From: Sediminibacillus terrae
GTDB taxonomy: Bacteria > Bacillota > Bacilli > Bacillales > Amphibacillaceae
Direction of reading: 5' to 3'
NCBI RefSeq assembly: GCF_009602435.1
Contig: NZ_VZDQ01000011.1
Coordinates: 496,001 to 560,000 of the forward strand
DNA length: 64,000 nucleotides
Within the stretch, counting starts at the first letter, position 1; the number at the start of each line of letters is the position of its first letter. This document shows positions 30,888 to 40,642 of this stretch, piece by piece. Below the pieces are notes generated by a model that saw only the letters and a program-made list of their open reading frames with translations, was not told the origin of the DNA and did no database searches. A program made the translations under genes and the position numbers.

Positions 30888-32258
30888 CTAACCATGTATT
30901 AGTAAATTCATAAATGCTGTAGCCATTCCAAAATATATCAAGACCGAGATGATATCGTTGATTGTCGTGATAAATGGCCCGGAAGCTACTGCTGGGTCAA
31001 TATTGAGCCGGTGCATCATGATAGGAATCAAAGAACCGGCGATGGTGGCCACAATCAGCGTGGCCATGATAGAAATTCCGACTAACAAGCCGAGGAAGAT
31101 GTCTCCCTGCCAGATATAAACAACCAGGGTGATCACTGTCCCGCAACATAAACCGGTAATCAGTCCTGTACCGGCCTCACGGGCAATCATTTTCCACTTT
31201 CCCTGTTTTTCAAATTCTCCAGTGGCAATGCCTCGGACGGCAACTGCCAGAGCCTGTGTACCAGTATTCCCCGCCATACCGCCAATCAAGGGAATAAAAA
31301 TCGCCAAGATGGCTACCTTGTCGAGGGTCTCTTCAAATCTGCCAATCAAACTTGCCGTCAGCAATCCGAGAAACAGCAGGATAATTAACCAGGGGAGACG
31401 TTTTTTCGCAGATGCAAGTGCACTGTCGTCCGGACTGTCTACGTCGGAAATACCTGCAAGCTTGGAGTAGTCGTCACTTGCCTCTTCTTCCATGACATCC
31501 ATAATATCATCCACCGTGATGATTCCAAGTAAATGGTTCTGAAAATCGACTACCGGCAGCGCCAGGAAATCATAGTCCCGCATCATTTGTGCAATATCCT
31601 CCTGGTCTTCTCCGACAGGAACAGAAACCACCCTTTCGCTCATGACATCGGAAATGAGCCAATCTCCCTCTGCGATTATCAAGTCACGAAGCGACAATAC
31701 ACCGACAAGCCGTTTTTGATCGTCGATCACATAGGTATAGTAAATCGTTTCGGCATCTGGCGCTTCCTTGCGCAAATGCTTCATTGCCTCTTTGATGGTC
31801 TGATTGGCATTAAGGACAACGAATTCCGTCGTCATGATGCTCCCTGCCGTCTTTTCTTCGTAATGCAGCAGCTGCTTGATTTCTTCAGCAGCTTCTTTGT
31901 CCATTATCGTCAAATAGCTTGCTACCTTGTTTTTTTCAAGCTGGTTCAATATATCCACCGCATCATCCGTGGACATTTCGGCGAGGACATTCGCTGCAAA
32001 AGCAGTTGTCATTTCGGTGAAAAACGGCTCGATTTCTTCTATATCAATGTTTTCCATTACCTCGGCAATTTCTTCCGATGCCAGATAGGAATAAATCTGT
32101 TGGCGCACCTGCTCCGATTGTGTTTCGAAGATTTTTGCCTGATCGTAAGGATGCAGCTCGAGAAACTCTGCACGAAACTGGTCGATTTGCTTGTTGAATA
32201 AAGCAGTCTGGATTTTTTCCCAATATTGTTCTCTTTCTTGTTCATCTAAATGCTCCAT
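30888..32258 (-). CDS. mgtE: Magnesium transporter MgtE
   Basis: Mg2+ channel, 456 residues. The MgtE N domain (about 20-120, superhelical) reads FLELHPYDQAKIFE and TDDAVDILNQLEK. Two CBS domains (about 130-255) sense cytosolic Mg2+ (IMTTEFVVLN, LALPVVDFQNHLLGIITVDD). Five helices form the pore (about 280-456) with the signature PLIGGMAGNTGTQALAVAVRG. The start chosen is ATG 32256-32258 behind GGGGG; a longer frame extends upstream of the promoter. It is cotranscribed with the antiporter. A promoter at 32290-32318 leaves a leader of only about 25 bases, so the M-box riboswitch known for other mgtE genes is absent. Confidence 0.93.
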   Translation of the reverse strand: MEHLDEQEREQYWEKIQTALFNKQIDQFRAEFLELHPYDQAKIFETQSEQVRQQIYSYLASEEIAEVMENIDIEEIEPFFTEMTTAFAANVLAEMSTDDAVDILNQLEKNKVASYLTIMDKEAAEEIKQLLHYEEKTAGSIMTTEFVVLNANQTIKEAMKHLRKEAPDAETIYYTYVIDDQKRLVGVLSLRDLIIAEGDWLISDVMSERVVSVPVGEDQEDIAQMMRDYDFLALPVVDFQNHLLGIITVDDIMDVMEEEASDDYSKLAGISDVDSPDDSALASAKKRLPWLIILLFLGLLTASLIGRFEETLDKVAILAIFIPLIGGMAGNTGTQALAVAVRGIATGEFEKQGKWKMIAREAGTGLITGLCCGTVITLVVYIWQGDIFLGLLVGISIMATLIVATIAGSLIPIMMHRLNIDPAVASGPFITTINDIISVLIYFGMATAFMNLLIHG

Positions 32259-32289
32259 CCATACAACCCCCTTACCTTTAGAAAGTATT

Positions 32290-32318
32290 ATCGTAAGTGC
32301 CGGCCGACTTTTTGTCAA
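32290..32318 (-). promoter_or_regulatory. SigA-type promoter of mgtE
   Basis: TTGACA (32313-32318 on the minus strand), a 17-base spacer and TACGAT (32290-32295). The start of transcription would lie about 25 bases before the mgtE ATG. Confidence 0.55.
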
Positions 32319-32657
32319 CGACAGAAACGTGAACATATGATGTTGTTTTCGTATTTTTTGTTTGGAATGCCAAAACAACGCTTAAAATTATAACCAATTT
32401 GATGTAAACTGAACTATGTATGACTTCGGCTTCTTTTTACTTTCCATAAACAAGAAAGTAATTTATTCTATATTTTATCGAAAAAAAACCATTACAGATA
32501 CTTTTTTGCATTAAGGCATGTCTCATTGGACAGAAAACCTCATCTAAATGTACAAGAAAGACTTGATTGTTTCAATATATTGAATGAAATCTTTGAACCG
32601 GATGTAAAATGGCTGACTGTTTAACTCCGTAAGCAGTCAGGAAAGAAAGGGAACCTT

Positions 32658-33827
32658 ATGAATTCAAACAACAATTCTACAATCGATTATACATTGATAT
32701 TTATCGTGCTTTTGCTTGGAATCGTCAGCTGTTTTACGCTGTATTCTGTGCAACCGTACTTGGGCAGTGAAGCGCAAGATAACTACTTTATAAAACAGAT
32801 AGCCTGGTACATCGCAGGTGGCATAGTAGTGGGCGGGATCATGTGGATCGATTACGATCGCTTCCGCCATATTTCGTGGTATTTATATGGAGCAGGGATG
32901 GTCACGCTGCTGATGCTGTTCTTCCGTTTCCCGCCGCAAATTATCCATACTGCCAATAACGCGACTAGCTGGTTCATATTTCCAGGGATAGGGACCATCC
33001 AGCCTGCGGAGTTTTTCAAAGTGTTTTTAATCATCGCGTTAGCGCAAGTCATGGTCAGCCATAATGAAAAATTCAAAACACGCACCAATAAAAGTGACCT
33101 ATGGCTAATAGCAAAAATAGCAGCAGTCAGTCTGCCTCCAATGGGGCTTATTGCCGTACAACCTGATTTAGGCGGTTTTCTTGTACTGGCCGCGATTGTT
33201 GCCTGTATGGTGCTTGTATCCGGCATCCGCTGGCGCGTGTTGCTGGCAGTATCACTGCTTGGGCTCATGTTGATAGCGGCAGTTATTGGTTTGTCGGTCA
33301 TGTTTCCGGACACCGTAGGAACAACTTTGGAAGAAAGTGTCTTCAAGCACGTAGAGAGCCGTTTCTATGGATGGCTTGACCCTGAAAAATACGCAGAATC
33401 TGGATACCAGTTAAAAAAAGCGATGCTCGCTATAGGTTCTGGCCAACTGACTGGTAAAGGGCTGCAGGATTTCGAAGTGGACGTCCCAGAACGGCAAACG
33501 GACATGATTTTCACTGCCATCGCAGAACAATTCGGCTTTGTAGGTGCCAGCATCGTCATTACTTTATTGTTCTTATTGATTTACCGGCTGATTTACATCG
33601 CTTTGCAAAGCAATGATGAATATGGCAGCTTTATAATCACCGGCTTGATCGGAATGTTTGCTTTTCAAATCTTCCAAAACATCGGGATGTCGGTCCAGCT
33701 CCTTCCGATTACCGGCCTGCCGCTTCCGTTCTTAAGCTACGGGGGAAGCTCGACGCTTACCTATATGATCGCGATCGGGCTTGCCTTGAATATCCGATCG
33801 CGGACAAAACAATATATGTTTGATTAA
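32658..33827 (+). CDS. RodA/FtsW/SpoVE (SEDS) family protein
   Basis: 389-residue polytopic membrane protein of the SEDS family, peptidoglycan glycosyltransferases that act with a class B penicillin-binding protein. About ten membrane helices are visible. Family motifs include GTIQPAEFFKVFLIIALAQ, AVQPDLGGFLVL, ERQTDMIFTAIAEQFGFVG (near 275-295) and the C-terminal TGLPLPFLSYGGSSTL. The closest pattern is RodA. The start ATG at 32658 has AAGGGAA upstream. It is monocistronic and not in a division cluster, so it is probably one of several SEDS paralogues. Whether it acts in elongation or sporulation is open. Confidence 0.87.
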   Translation: MNSNNNSTIDYTLIFIVLLLGIVSCFTLYSVQPYLGSEAQDNYFIKQIAWYIAGGIVVGGIMWIDYDRFRHISWYLYGAGMVTLLMLFFRFPPQIIHTANNATSWFIFPGIGTIQPAEFFKVFLIIALAQVMVSHNEKFKTRTNKSDLWLIAKIAAVSLPPMGLIAVQPDLGGFLVLAAIVACMVLVSGIRWRVLLAVSLLGLMLIAAVIGLSVMFPDTVGTTLEESVFKHVESRFYGWLDPEKYAESGYQLKKAMLAIGSGQLTGKGLQDFEVDVPERQTDMIFTAIAEQFGFVGASIVITLLFLLIYRLIYIALQSNDEYGSFIITGLIGMFAFQIFQNIGMSVQLLPITGLPLPFLSYGGSSTLTYMIAIGLALNIRSRTKQYMFD

Positions 33828-33902
33828 CCATCGGGGTGGAATGCTAGAAGGTAGCATCCGCCCTTTTCGTTATGGATAAATAAACTCGGAACAGGAGAGA
33901 TA

Positions 33903-34646
33903 ATGGTGAAATTGGACATCATCGGCGATATCCATGGCTGCTATCAAGAACTGCAGCACTTATTCAAAGAGCTTGGCTACAAGATGATAGAAGGCGTTCC
34001 TGTGCATCCTGAGGGAAGAGTGCCAGTGTTTATCGGGGATTTGACCGATCGCGGGCCAGACTCGGTTTCGGTTATCAAGCTGGTTTATGAAATGGTGCGC
34101 GTTAAGAAATCAGCAAAATATGTACCAGGAAACCATTGCAACAAGCTTTACCGTTATTTTTTAGGAAACAACGTGAAACAACAACACGGACTGGAAACAA
34201 CTGTGGCAGAATATAAAGCGCTGGACAGCAAGCAGCAAAAAGTGGTGCGACACCATTTTATCGATTTGTATGAAGCTGCTCCGTTATACTTGCAATTGCC
34301 GGAAGCCAATACAGTCGTTGCCCATGCAGGCATCCGGCAGGACTTGATCGGTAAGTCAGGCAAAAAAGTAAAGACCTTCGTCCTTTATGGGGATATTACG
34401 GGCGAAACGCATGAAGACGGCCGTCCTGTCAGACGTGACTGGGCTCAGCAGTACCAGGGAGAGGATTGGATTGTTTACGGACATACGCCCGTCCGGGAAC
34501 CGAGAATCGTCAACCGTACGATCAACATTGACACCGGATGCGTATTCGGCAACAAGCTGACTGCATTCAGACTCCCTGAGGAAAAAACCGTGTCCGTACC
34601 ATCACAACAACCCTTCGTGGAAGAAAAATTCCGTTCCTTCGATTAA
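33903..34646 (+). CDS. prpE: Bis(5'-nucleosyl)-tetraphosphatase PrpE
   Basis: Metallophosphatase of the PPP family, 247 residues, that splits diadenosine tetraphosphate asymmetrically; in B. subtilis PrpE also affects spore germination. The metal-binding signatures are intact: GDIHG (8-12), [10 protein letters not shown] (about 45-54), PGNHCNK (about 78-84) and later histidines in [10 protein letters not shown] and [10 protein letters not shown]. The start ATG at 33903 has AGGAGAG upstream. In B. subtilis it is yjbP, next to yjbO as here; repeat copy B now lies between them. Confidence 0.92.
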   Translation: MVKLDIIGDIHGCYQELQHLFKELGYKMIEGVPVHPEGRVPVFIGDLTDRGPDSVSVIKLVYEMVRVKKSAKYVPGNHCNKLYRYFLGNNVKQQHGLETTVAEYKALDSKQQKVVRHHFIDLYEAAPLYLQLPEANTVVAHAGIRQDLIGKSGKKVKTFVLYGDITGETHEDGRPVRRDWAQQYQGEDWIVYGHTPVREPRIVNRTINIDTGCVFGNKLTAFRLPEEKTVSVPSQQPFVEEKFRSFD

Positions 34647-34650
34647 TTGC

Positions 34651-35228
34651 GACATAGTTTGATTTTGTCTTCCTAACTTCTTACATTTGTTGAGTGGGAG
34701 TTCGACGCTGCGAAAATACCCTGCGCTTTCCGCGGGCGGCTGGTGAGCTTCCTCGAGCTGACGCTCTGCGGGATCTCACCGAGGCCTTTCCTCCCGCGGG
34801 AGTCTCCGGGTATTTTCTTCGCTAGGAACAGCTTTCTGTTTAGAAACGCGTGTACTAGACTTTTTTTATTCATCGTACTCCATGCACCGTATCATCAAAT
34901 GACATTGCTAGAAAAACAAGCGGAAAGTCCAAGGTGAAAAGACGGAACCCCAACTGTCTTTTATGAAAAGAAATATCTATTTCCTGACAAACGTTTGTAA
35001 GATGGCTTGTTGGTTCTCAAGGTAAAAGTCTACGATTCCGTTAATCAGCCTGCTCCATAGCGTAGGTAGCATACGCAGACTCCTGCGGGAACAGCACGAG
35101 CTGAAGATCCACTTGGTAAAGCGTTCTTTCTTTACCAAGTTAGCTGAAGCCGTGCCCGCGGAAAGCGAAGTATGCTACCGAAGCGGTGGGTAACACGCTT
35201 TTTGAATAGGCAATGGAACTTCCCCCGC
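34651..35228 (+). repeat. Dual-hairpin composite repeat, copy B
   Basis: About 578 bases. Hairpin 1 is bounded by GAAAATACCC (34712-34721)/GGGTATTTTC (34808-34817) and contains CCGCGGG/CCCGCGG, GGTGAG/CTCACC and GAGC/GCTC. Hairpin 2 is bounded by GGTAGCATAC (35065-35074)/GTATGCTACC (35170-35179) and contains GCAC/GTGC and the terminal stem CTTGGTAAAG (35112-35121)/CTTTACCAAG (35130-35139). The spacer is nearly identical to copy A. It begins five bases after the prpE stop codon. Confidence 0.9.
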
Positions 35229-35355
35229 AGTTTCTAGCAAATACGCTAGTAAACGAAACAGCATATAAAGAAAACCAAACGAGTTCGGATGCAGAGCATT
35301 TCGAATCACCGTCTGGTTTTTGTTTTAGCCACTGTGCTTTATTCCAGGGCTTATA

Positions 35356-36234
35356 TTACTCTTCTAAAAGTTTTTTCATATCCTCCGGCATGGGAGCATA
35401 AAACTCAAGATATTCTCCCGTAGCCGGGTGCTGAAAGGCAAGCGTCTTGCAATGAAGGGCCTGCCTCCCGATTTTATCTTTATGACCGCCGTACAAATCA
35501 TCCCCCATCAAAGGATGGCCGATATGGGAAAAGTGCACGCGGATTTGATGCGTCCTTCCCGTTTCCAGTCGGACATCGACCAGGCTGCCACCGTCTGTTT
35601 GCCGGATCACCTGATAATGGGTCACGGCACGCTTTCCGCCAGCGACTACCTCCCGTTCAATCATCGAGGTCTCTTTTTTGGCAATCGGAGCCTCGATTGT
35701 CGCAACATCTGTTTTGAGTTTCCCCTCTACCAGCGCATAATAGCTTCGATTCACGTTACCTTCCTTTTGTTTTTCAAACAGTAGGGAGTGGCTGAATCGA
35801 TGCTTCGCCACTAGCAACAACCCAGATGTATCCCGGTCCAGCCGTGTGACAACATGAACCGTATAGGTAAGGCCCTGACGTTCATAATAACCGATCAACG
35901 CATTGGCCATGGTTCCGGTTGGATGCAGCATGGATGGGATCGTAACCATCCCTGCAGGCTTGTTCAAGACCATGATATCTTCATCCTCGTGAACAATATC
36001 AAGCGGGATCTCTTCGCCTGTCAAATGACTGCCGCGTTTTTCCGGCGGGAACACCACTGTAAGCTCATCCCCTGCAGCCAGAACCTGCCGGACAGTTACA
36101 GGCTGTCCATTTTTCAAAATCGCACCTCCGCTAAACTTTACGGATCGCAATATCCGCCGTGAAAAGCCTTGAATTTGTTGCAGGTATTCTTTAATGAGCA
36201 TGCCCTCATGCTCGGCTGTTATTTTCCAATTCAA
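35356..36234 (-). CDS. yjbO: RluD-family RNA pseudouridine synthase, YjbO-like
   Basis: Converts specific uridines in rRNA or tRNA to pseudouridine. 292 residues. The N-terminal S4-like segment (about 15-70, FSRRILRSVKFSGGAILKN) is followed by the catalytic domain with the RluA/RluD motif VTRLDRDTSGLLLVAK (Asp in the R-L-D core, about residues 136-151), and ends with ETGRTHQIRVHFSHIGHPLMGDDLYGG. The start chosen is TTG 36232-36234 (MNWKITAEHE), just after AAGGTGAG; ATG starts further up overlap the nadK gene. Last gene of the nadK-linked cluster, matching B. subtilis yjbO. The target base is unknown. Confidence 0.9.
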   Translation of the reverse strand: MNWKITAEHEGMLIKEYLQQIQGFSRRILRSVKFSGGAILKNGQPVTVRQVLAAGDELTVVFPPEKRGSHLTGEEIPLDIVHEDEDIMVLNKPAGMVTIPSMLHPTGTMANALIGYYERQGLTYTVHVVTRLDRDTSGLLLVAKHRFSHSLLFEKQKEGNVNRSYYALVEGKLKTDVATIEAPIAKKETSMIEREVVAGGKRAVTHYQVIRQTDGGSLVDVRLETGRTHQIRVHFSHIGHPLMGDDLYGGHKDKIGRQALHCKTLAFQHPATGEYLEFYAPMPEDMKKLLEE

Positions 36235-36259
36235 GTTTCTCACCTTTTCATCATTAAAA

Positions 36260-37060
36260 TTATCGTTCATCCGCAACAAAGGAATCATGTACTCTTTTCC
36301 AAAACGGGAAAGAACGGAATCGGGCGAAACGGATTTTCTCTTCCGCTACTTTACAAATAATCCTTTCGACATTTGCATACGTTTTGGTAATATGGTCGAT
36401 TGTAATCAAAAAACTTTTGTCATAAATCGGCCGAAAATCACAGGCATGGTGTTTTGGCAGGATCAGCGGAGAGCCAATCGTACGAAACACCCGGTTATTG
36501 ATCGATGCCATTTCAGTTATTTGAATGGATTCCAATGAGGGATGGATAATACCGCCGCCCAATGCTTTATTGTATGCCGTACTCCCGGATGGAGTAGAAA
36601 TACACAGGCCGTCCCCGCGGAATGTTTCGAAGTGTTCCCCTTTGATTTCCACATCCAACACAACCGATCCTTCCGCTGTTTTAATAGAGCATTCATTCAA
36701 CGCCAAGAAGCGGTCGGTTTCTCCACCTTCTTTGGGGCAAATCGTGACTTCCAACAGTGGATATTCCACTACTTGGAACGGATTTTTAGCTATTTCGATG
36801 ATCAGTTTTTCCACTTCATCGGGAACCCAGTCAGCATAAAAGCCTAGATGGCCGGTATGTATCCCGATAAATGCCGTTTTATCCAAGCGATTGATGTATG
36901 TATGAAATGCTTCCAGAAACGTTCCATCGCCCCCGACAGAAACGACCAGATCTGGTTCCTCTTCATCGTAGACCAGTTCAAAATCAACCAGGTATTGCTT
37001 AATTACAGCTTTTAATTCTTCAGATTTTGTATCCCCTTTTGAAGTGATTGCAAATTTCAT
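36260..37060 (-). CDS. nadK: NAD kinase
   Basis: Phosphorylates NAD to NADP with ATP or polyphosphate, an essential source of NADPH. 266 residues, usual length for the Bacillus enzyme. The GGDGTFLEA motif (about 44-52) is the catalytic and phosphate-binding loop; NECSIK (about 122) and [17 protein letters not shown] (about 155-171) are the nucleotide-binding motifs. The start ATG at 37060 has AAGGAGG upstream. It is 19 bases downstream of relQ and 25 bases upstream of the yjbO start, all on one strand, so the three are likely cotranscribed, as in B. subtilis (yjbM-ppnK-yjbO). Confidence 0.95.
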   Translation of the reverse strand: MKFAITSKGDTKSEELKAVIKQYLVDFELVYDEEEPDLVVSVGGDGTFLEAFHTYINRLDKTAFIGIHTGHLGFYADWVPDEVEKLIIEIAKNPFQVVEYPLLEVTICPKEGGETDRFLALNECSIKTAEGSVVLDVEIKGEHFETFRGDGLCISTPSGSTAYNKALGGGIIHPSLESIQITEMASINNRVFRTIGSPLILPKHHACDFRPIYDKSFLITIDHITKTYANVERIICKVAEEKIRFARFRSFPFWKRVHDSFVADER

Positions 37061-37079
37061 GACGGCTCTCGCCCTCCTT

Positions 37080-37700
37080 TTAGCGATTGCTTTTGTTTTT
37101 ATGGAAAATTCGCTGTGCTTCCTGGACTTCGTCTTTTATTTTAGCCATTTCCTCATCCAGTTTGAATGCTGCTTCAGCAGCTCCCTGAAGTCGCGCTTTA
37201 ATGTCAGACGGGATTTGCCCGTCATATTTATAATTTAATGAATGCTCATTTGTCGCCCAGAAATTCATGGCCAGTGTCCGTATTTGGATCTCGGCCATTA
37301 CCATTTTTTCTCCATGAATGGTCTCCACCGGATACCGAATGATCATGTGATACGAACGGTAACCACTATCTTTTTTCTCCGATATATAATCCTTCTCCTC
37401 GATTATCGAAAAATCATTCCTGCTTCGAAGCATATCGATAATGGTATAGATATCATCAACGAACTGGCATACCACCCTGACACCGGCTATGTCCTGTATT
37501 TCATCTTCCAAACGAGGCAAATCCGTTTTTTTACGGTGAACTTTTTCCAGGATGCTTGGTACAGGTTTTACCCTTCCAGTAATGAATTCAATCGGCGAAT
37601 GCCGGGATTCGAATTCAAATTGGGCCCGCATCCCTTTTAGTTTTACCTTTAATTCCTCAACAACTTGCACATACGGAGCAAGAAAAGCTTCCCAATTCAC
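37080..37700 (-). CDS. sasB: Small alarmone synthetase RelQ/SasB (YjbM)
   Basis: GTP pyrophosphokinase that makes (p)ppGpp, the stringent-response signal. 206 residues with only the synthetase domain, no hydrolase or regulatory domains. Motifs include [19 protein letters not shown] (ATP-binding basic loop), [18 protein letters not shown] (catalytic Asp region) and [13 protein letters not shown] with later [17 protein letters not shown]. The GTG start (37698-37700) has AAGGTGG upstream. It is the first gene of the relQ-nadK-yjbO unit and divergent from yjbK. Confidence 0.93.
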   Translation of the reverse strand: MNWEAFLAPYVQVVEELKVKLKGMRAQFEFESRHSPIEFITGRVKPVPSILEKVHRKKTDLPRLEDEIQDIAGVRVVCQFVDDIYTIIDMLRSRNDFSIIEEKDYISEKKDSGYRSYHMIIRYPVETIHGEKMVMAEIQIRTLAMNFWATNEHSLNYKYDGQIPSDIKARLQGAAEAAFKLDEEMAKIKDEVQEAQRIFHKNKSNR

Positions 37701-37896
37701 TTGTCACGCACCACCTTCGATCATCTTGCTTGCTGATACCCCTCATTTCGTCATCATTAATTGTATCATAAATCTCCAGGCGGACTACCACGAGACAATT
37801 GGCCTAACGGATTTTACCAAAGTGGCTTCTTTTGCAATCAGCCGTTTATTTCCACCATAATGAGATACAAGTAATAATGAAACAGGAGGAATGAGA

Positions 37897-38475
37897 ATGA
37901 CACAGGAAATAGAAATTGAATTTAAAAATCTGCTGACGAAGGTAGAATATGATCGTCTTTGTGAATTTTTAGAGGTAGAAGAATCAGGTGCGCTAAGTCA
38001 TACGAATCATTATTTTGAAACTCCGGGATTTGAATTGAAGCAGCACGGATCTGCACTGCGCATACGCGAAAAAAACGGGCAATGGCAGTTGACTTTGAAG
38101 GAACCACATCCAGAAGGACTGCTGGAAACCCACGATACACTGACAGAACAAGAAGCAGATTCATGGATCAACGGAGACATCATTCCGAAACCACAGGTTG
38201 CAGTACAGCTCAACCAGTTGGGAATTGACTTTGCCGCACTGAATTATGGCGGTGCTCTGACGACACGAAGGATCGAAACAGAATTCAAAGGAACCATTGT
38301 CGTATTGGACCAGAGCACCTATAACGGCTATACCGATTATGAATTGGAAGTAGAAGCGCAAGAACGACGGCATGGCCAGAGAGTTTTCGACGAGCTTCTT
38401 GAACGGCTGGAAATTAGAAAAAAACAGACACCGAACAAAATCCAAAGGTTTTACGACTCCATGGAAAACAGATAA
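37897..38475 (+). CDS. yjbK: CYTH domain protein, YjbK-like
   Basis: 192-residue CYTH (triphosphate tunnel metalloenzyme) protein; relatives cleave inorganic or organic triphosphates. The defining E-x-E-x-K motif is in EIEIEFK near the N-terminus, followed by charged residues on each barrel strand (HTNHYFET, SALRIREKNGQWQLTLK, LTTRRIETEF, DYELEVEA). The start chosen is ATG 37897, seven bases after AGGAGG; ATG 37891 is too close. It is divergent from relQ and precedes yjbI. In B. subtilis yjbK also lies beside yjbM. Substrate not determined. Confidence 0.9.
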   Translation: MTQEIEIEFKNLLTKVEYDRLCEFLEVEESGALSHTNHYFETPGFELKQHGSALRIREKNGQWQLTLKEPHPEGLLETHDTLTEQEADSWINGDIIPKPQVAVQLNQLGIDFAALNYGGALTTRRIETEFKGTIVVLDQSTYNGYTDYELEVEAQERRHGQRVFDELLERLEIRKKQTPNKIQRFYDSMENR

Positions 38476-38613
38476 GTTGCCCAACACAACCGCCAATTGT
38501 TACAATAAGGAAAAATCTCGTTAAGCTTGTTTTTCGTACAGCCGAATTTATAAATTCATGGCTGGGGAAAGCTTAAAATTGATTTTCTTGCAAAGTTGGA
38601 GAGGAAATGAAAC

Positions 38614-39015
38614 ATGACTGATTCCGTTACCCTGTATGAAGCCATGGGCGGCAGGGAAAAAATAGAAAAACTAGTTCAAGCCTTTTATAAACGGGTGGCG
38701 AAACATCCGGCATTAATACCGATATTTCCAAATGATTTAACGGAAACCGCAAGAAAACAACAACAGTTCCTTACGCAGCTGTTCGGCGGTCCAGCTTTAT
38801 ATACGGAAGAACACGGGCATCCAATGCTGCGGAGACGGCATTTGCCGTTTCCGATCACCCCGTCCAGACGTGACGCCTGGCTCGAATGCATGGAACAAGC
38901 CTTAGCAGAAGCCGAAGTGGAAGAGCCCTATCGTAGTGCCATTTTTGAACGATTGACTATGACAGCATCGCATATGATGAATACACCTGAGGATGAGAAA
39001 GGAGAATCGTTGTGA
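38614..39015 (+). CDS. yjbI: Group II truncated hemoglobin, YjbI-like
   Basis: 133-residue heme protein of the 2/2 globin class, which binds O2 and may have peroxidase-like or NO-protective activity. The sequence shows YEAMGG, the [15 protein letters not shown] segment and [14 protein letters not shown], in which the proximal His and the group II Trp/Tyr environment lie. Its stop codon overlaps the start of spxH by four bases, so the two are translationally coupled. The same pair (yjbI-yjbH) is adjacent in B. subtilis, linking the globin with oxidative stress control by Spx. Confidence 0.92.
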   Translation: MTDSVTLYEAMGGREKIEKLVQAFYKRVAKHPALIPIFPNDLTETARKQQQFLTQLFGGPALYTEEHGHPMLRRRHLPFPITPSRRDAWLECMEQALAEAEVEEPYRSAIFERLTMTASHMMNTPEDEKGESL

Positions 39016-39908
39016 GCTGGAAACCGACTGGGCCAACTAGTAATTCAGGCACAAGAAACTCGGCGCAGTATGGCTTTTTCGATTTGTTGAAAAAACCGGT
39101 TGAAATTTATGTCTTCGTAGATCCTTTGTGTCCGGAATGCTGGTCTTTGGAACCAAGCTTGAAAAAGCTTTCCATTGAGTATGGCAGGTTTTTTACCATT
39201 CGTCCGATTCTGAGCGGGCATCTTACCGTGTTGAATAAAGATAAATTCGATAAACCTAAAAAATTGAAGGATATTTGGGAACGGACAGCCTCCCGAACTG
39301 GTATGAGTTGTGACGGTGACTTATGGCTGGAGAATCCCATCAATCTTCCGTGGCTTGCATCCATTGCAATCAAGGCGGCAGAACTGCAAGGAAAAAAAGC
39401 CGGAAGAAACTTCTTGCGTAAAGTGCAAGAAAAGCTATTCTTGAATAAACGTGATATATCTGATGAAGCAACCTTGGTTGAGTGTGCCAGAGAAGTGAAC
39501 CTTGATGTACAAGAATTCACACAGGATCTGTATTCTAATTCTGCCAAAAAAGCTTTACAATGTGATTTGAAGCTGACGCAAGAGATGGAGGTCGAGTACA
39601 TTCCTACCATGGTATTCTTCAATGAATCGGAAGAAGAAGGCGGCTTGAAAGTCTCGGGTCTGTATCCTTATGATATTTATGTAAAAGTATTAAAGCAAAT
39701 GCTGCAGATGGATCCGCCTCCGGCAAAGAAACCGGAGTTGGAAGAGTTCATTTCCTATTACGGTTTTGTCGGCAACAAGGAAATATCCGTTGTCTATGAC
39801 TGGTCTAAGGAAAAAACAGAAAAAGAAATGAAAAAACTGCAGTTGAAACAAATGGTGGAAAAAGTTCCGGTGAAGTATGGAACCTTTTACCGGCACGTTA
39901 AAGGCTGA
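39012..39908 (+). CDS. spxH: SpxH (YjbH), adaptor for Spx degradation by ClpXP
   Basis: 298-residue DsbA/thioredoxin-like adaptor that delivers the redox regulator Spx to the ClpXP protease and is inactivated by disulfide stress. The C-x-x-C motif is in [14 protein letters not shown] (about residues 36-49), and a thioredoxin-type cis-proline region is in EYIPTMVFF. The C-terminal third ([19 protein letters not shown]) is the usual extension. The GTG start overlaps the yjbI stop (GTGA). A strong terminator follows. The gene is 6 kb from spx itself and 5 kb from mecA, as in other Bacilli. Confidence 0.93.
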   Translation: MSWKPTGPTSNSGTRNSAQYGFFDLLKKPVEIYVFVDPLCPECWSLEPSLKKLSIEYGRFFTIRPILSGHLTVLNKDKFDKPKKLKDIWERTASRTGMSCDGDLWLENPINLPWLASIAIKAAELQGKKAGRNFLRKVQEKLFLNKRDISDEATLVECAREVNLDVQEFTQDLYSNSAKKALQCDLKLTQEMEVEYIPTMVFFNESEEEGGLKVSGLYPYDIYVKVLKQMLQMDPPPAKKPELEEFISYYGFVGNKEISVVYDWSKEKTEKEMKKLQLKQMVEKVPVKYGTFYRHVKG

Positions 39909-39940
39909 TTCCACCTCTTGTTCTCACAAGGACGTTTATG

Positions 39941-39970
39941 ACACCCCGGTAATTTGCCGGGGTGTTTTTT
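39941..39970 (+). terminator. Terminator of yjbI-spxH
   Basis: ACACCCCGG (39941-39949) pairs with CCGGGGTGT (39957-39965), followed by TTTTT. Confidence 0.9.
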
Positions 39971-40013
39971 ATAACACAGCGCAATGGATAGATAATGTGC
40001 TGTAACTGTAAGG

Positions 40014-40593
40014 GAAGTTCTACTGCCTATCCAAAAAGAGTGTCAACCACCGCTTCGGTAGCATACTTCGCTTTCCGCGGACACGGCTTCAGCTAACTTG
40101 GTAAAGAAAAGCGCTTTACCAAGTGGATTTTCAGCTCGCGCTGTTCCCGCTGGAATCTGCGCATGCTACCTGCGCTAAGGAGCATGGGGACAATCGCAAG
40201 CGTAGAAATTGTTTCCTTGAGACTCGACAAGCCATCTTAAAAACGTTGGTCAAGGAAATAGGCTATTTCTTTTCATCAAAAACAGCCGGAATCCGTCTTT
40301 TCTCCTTCTCTCGACTTTTCGTTTGTTTCCCTAGCTATGTCTTTTGATAAGATACTTCTTTCAGTCCCAAGTGAATCAAAAATATCTAATACACTCATTT
40401 ATAAACAGGAAACTGGTCCTAGCGGAAGAAATACCCGGAGACTCCAGCGGGAGGAAAGGCCTCGGCGAGATCCCGCAGAGCGTTAGCTCGAGGAAGCTCA
40501 CCAGCCGCCCGCGGAAAGCGCAGGGTTTTTCTGCAGCGCCGAGAGTCCCACTCAACGAATGTAGGAAGGTAAAAAGGTTAGGAAGACGAATTT
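40014..40593 (-). repeat. Dual-hairpin composite repeat, copy C (inverted, diverged)
   Basis: About 580 bases in the opposite orientation to copies A and B. The two hairpin ends are well conserved, including CTTTCCGCGG, the AACTTGGTAAAG/CTTTACCAAG stem and the CCCGCGGAAAGCGCAGGG block, while the middle spacer is heavily diverged. It lies in the gap between spxH and the small membrane protein gene. Confidence 0.8.
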
Positions 40594-40605
40594 TTATGAA
40601 ACATA

Positions 40606-40642
40606 AAAAAAGGAAGGATATACAGTGTATATCCTTCCTTTT
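40606..40642. terminator. Palindromic hairpin, probable bidirectional terminator
   Basis: AAGGAAGGATATACA pairs perfectly with TGTATATCCTTCCTT around one central base, with A-run before and TTTT after. It adjoins the end of repeat copy C. Confidence 0.65.

Noticed and set aside
32259-32657. Search for an M-box riboswitch before mgtE
   Set aside because: None of the conserved M-box sequence is present on the minus strand, and the promoter lies too close to the start codon.
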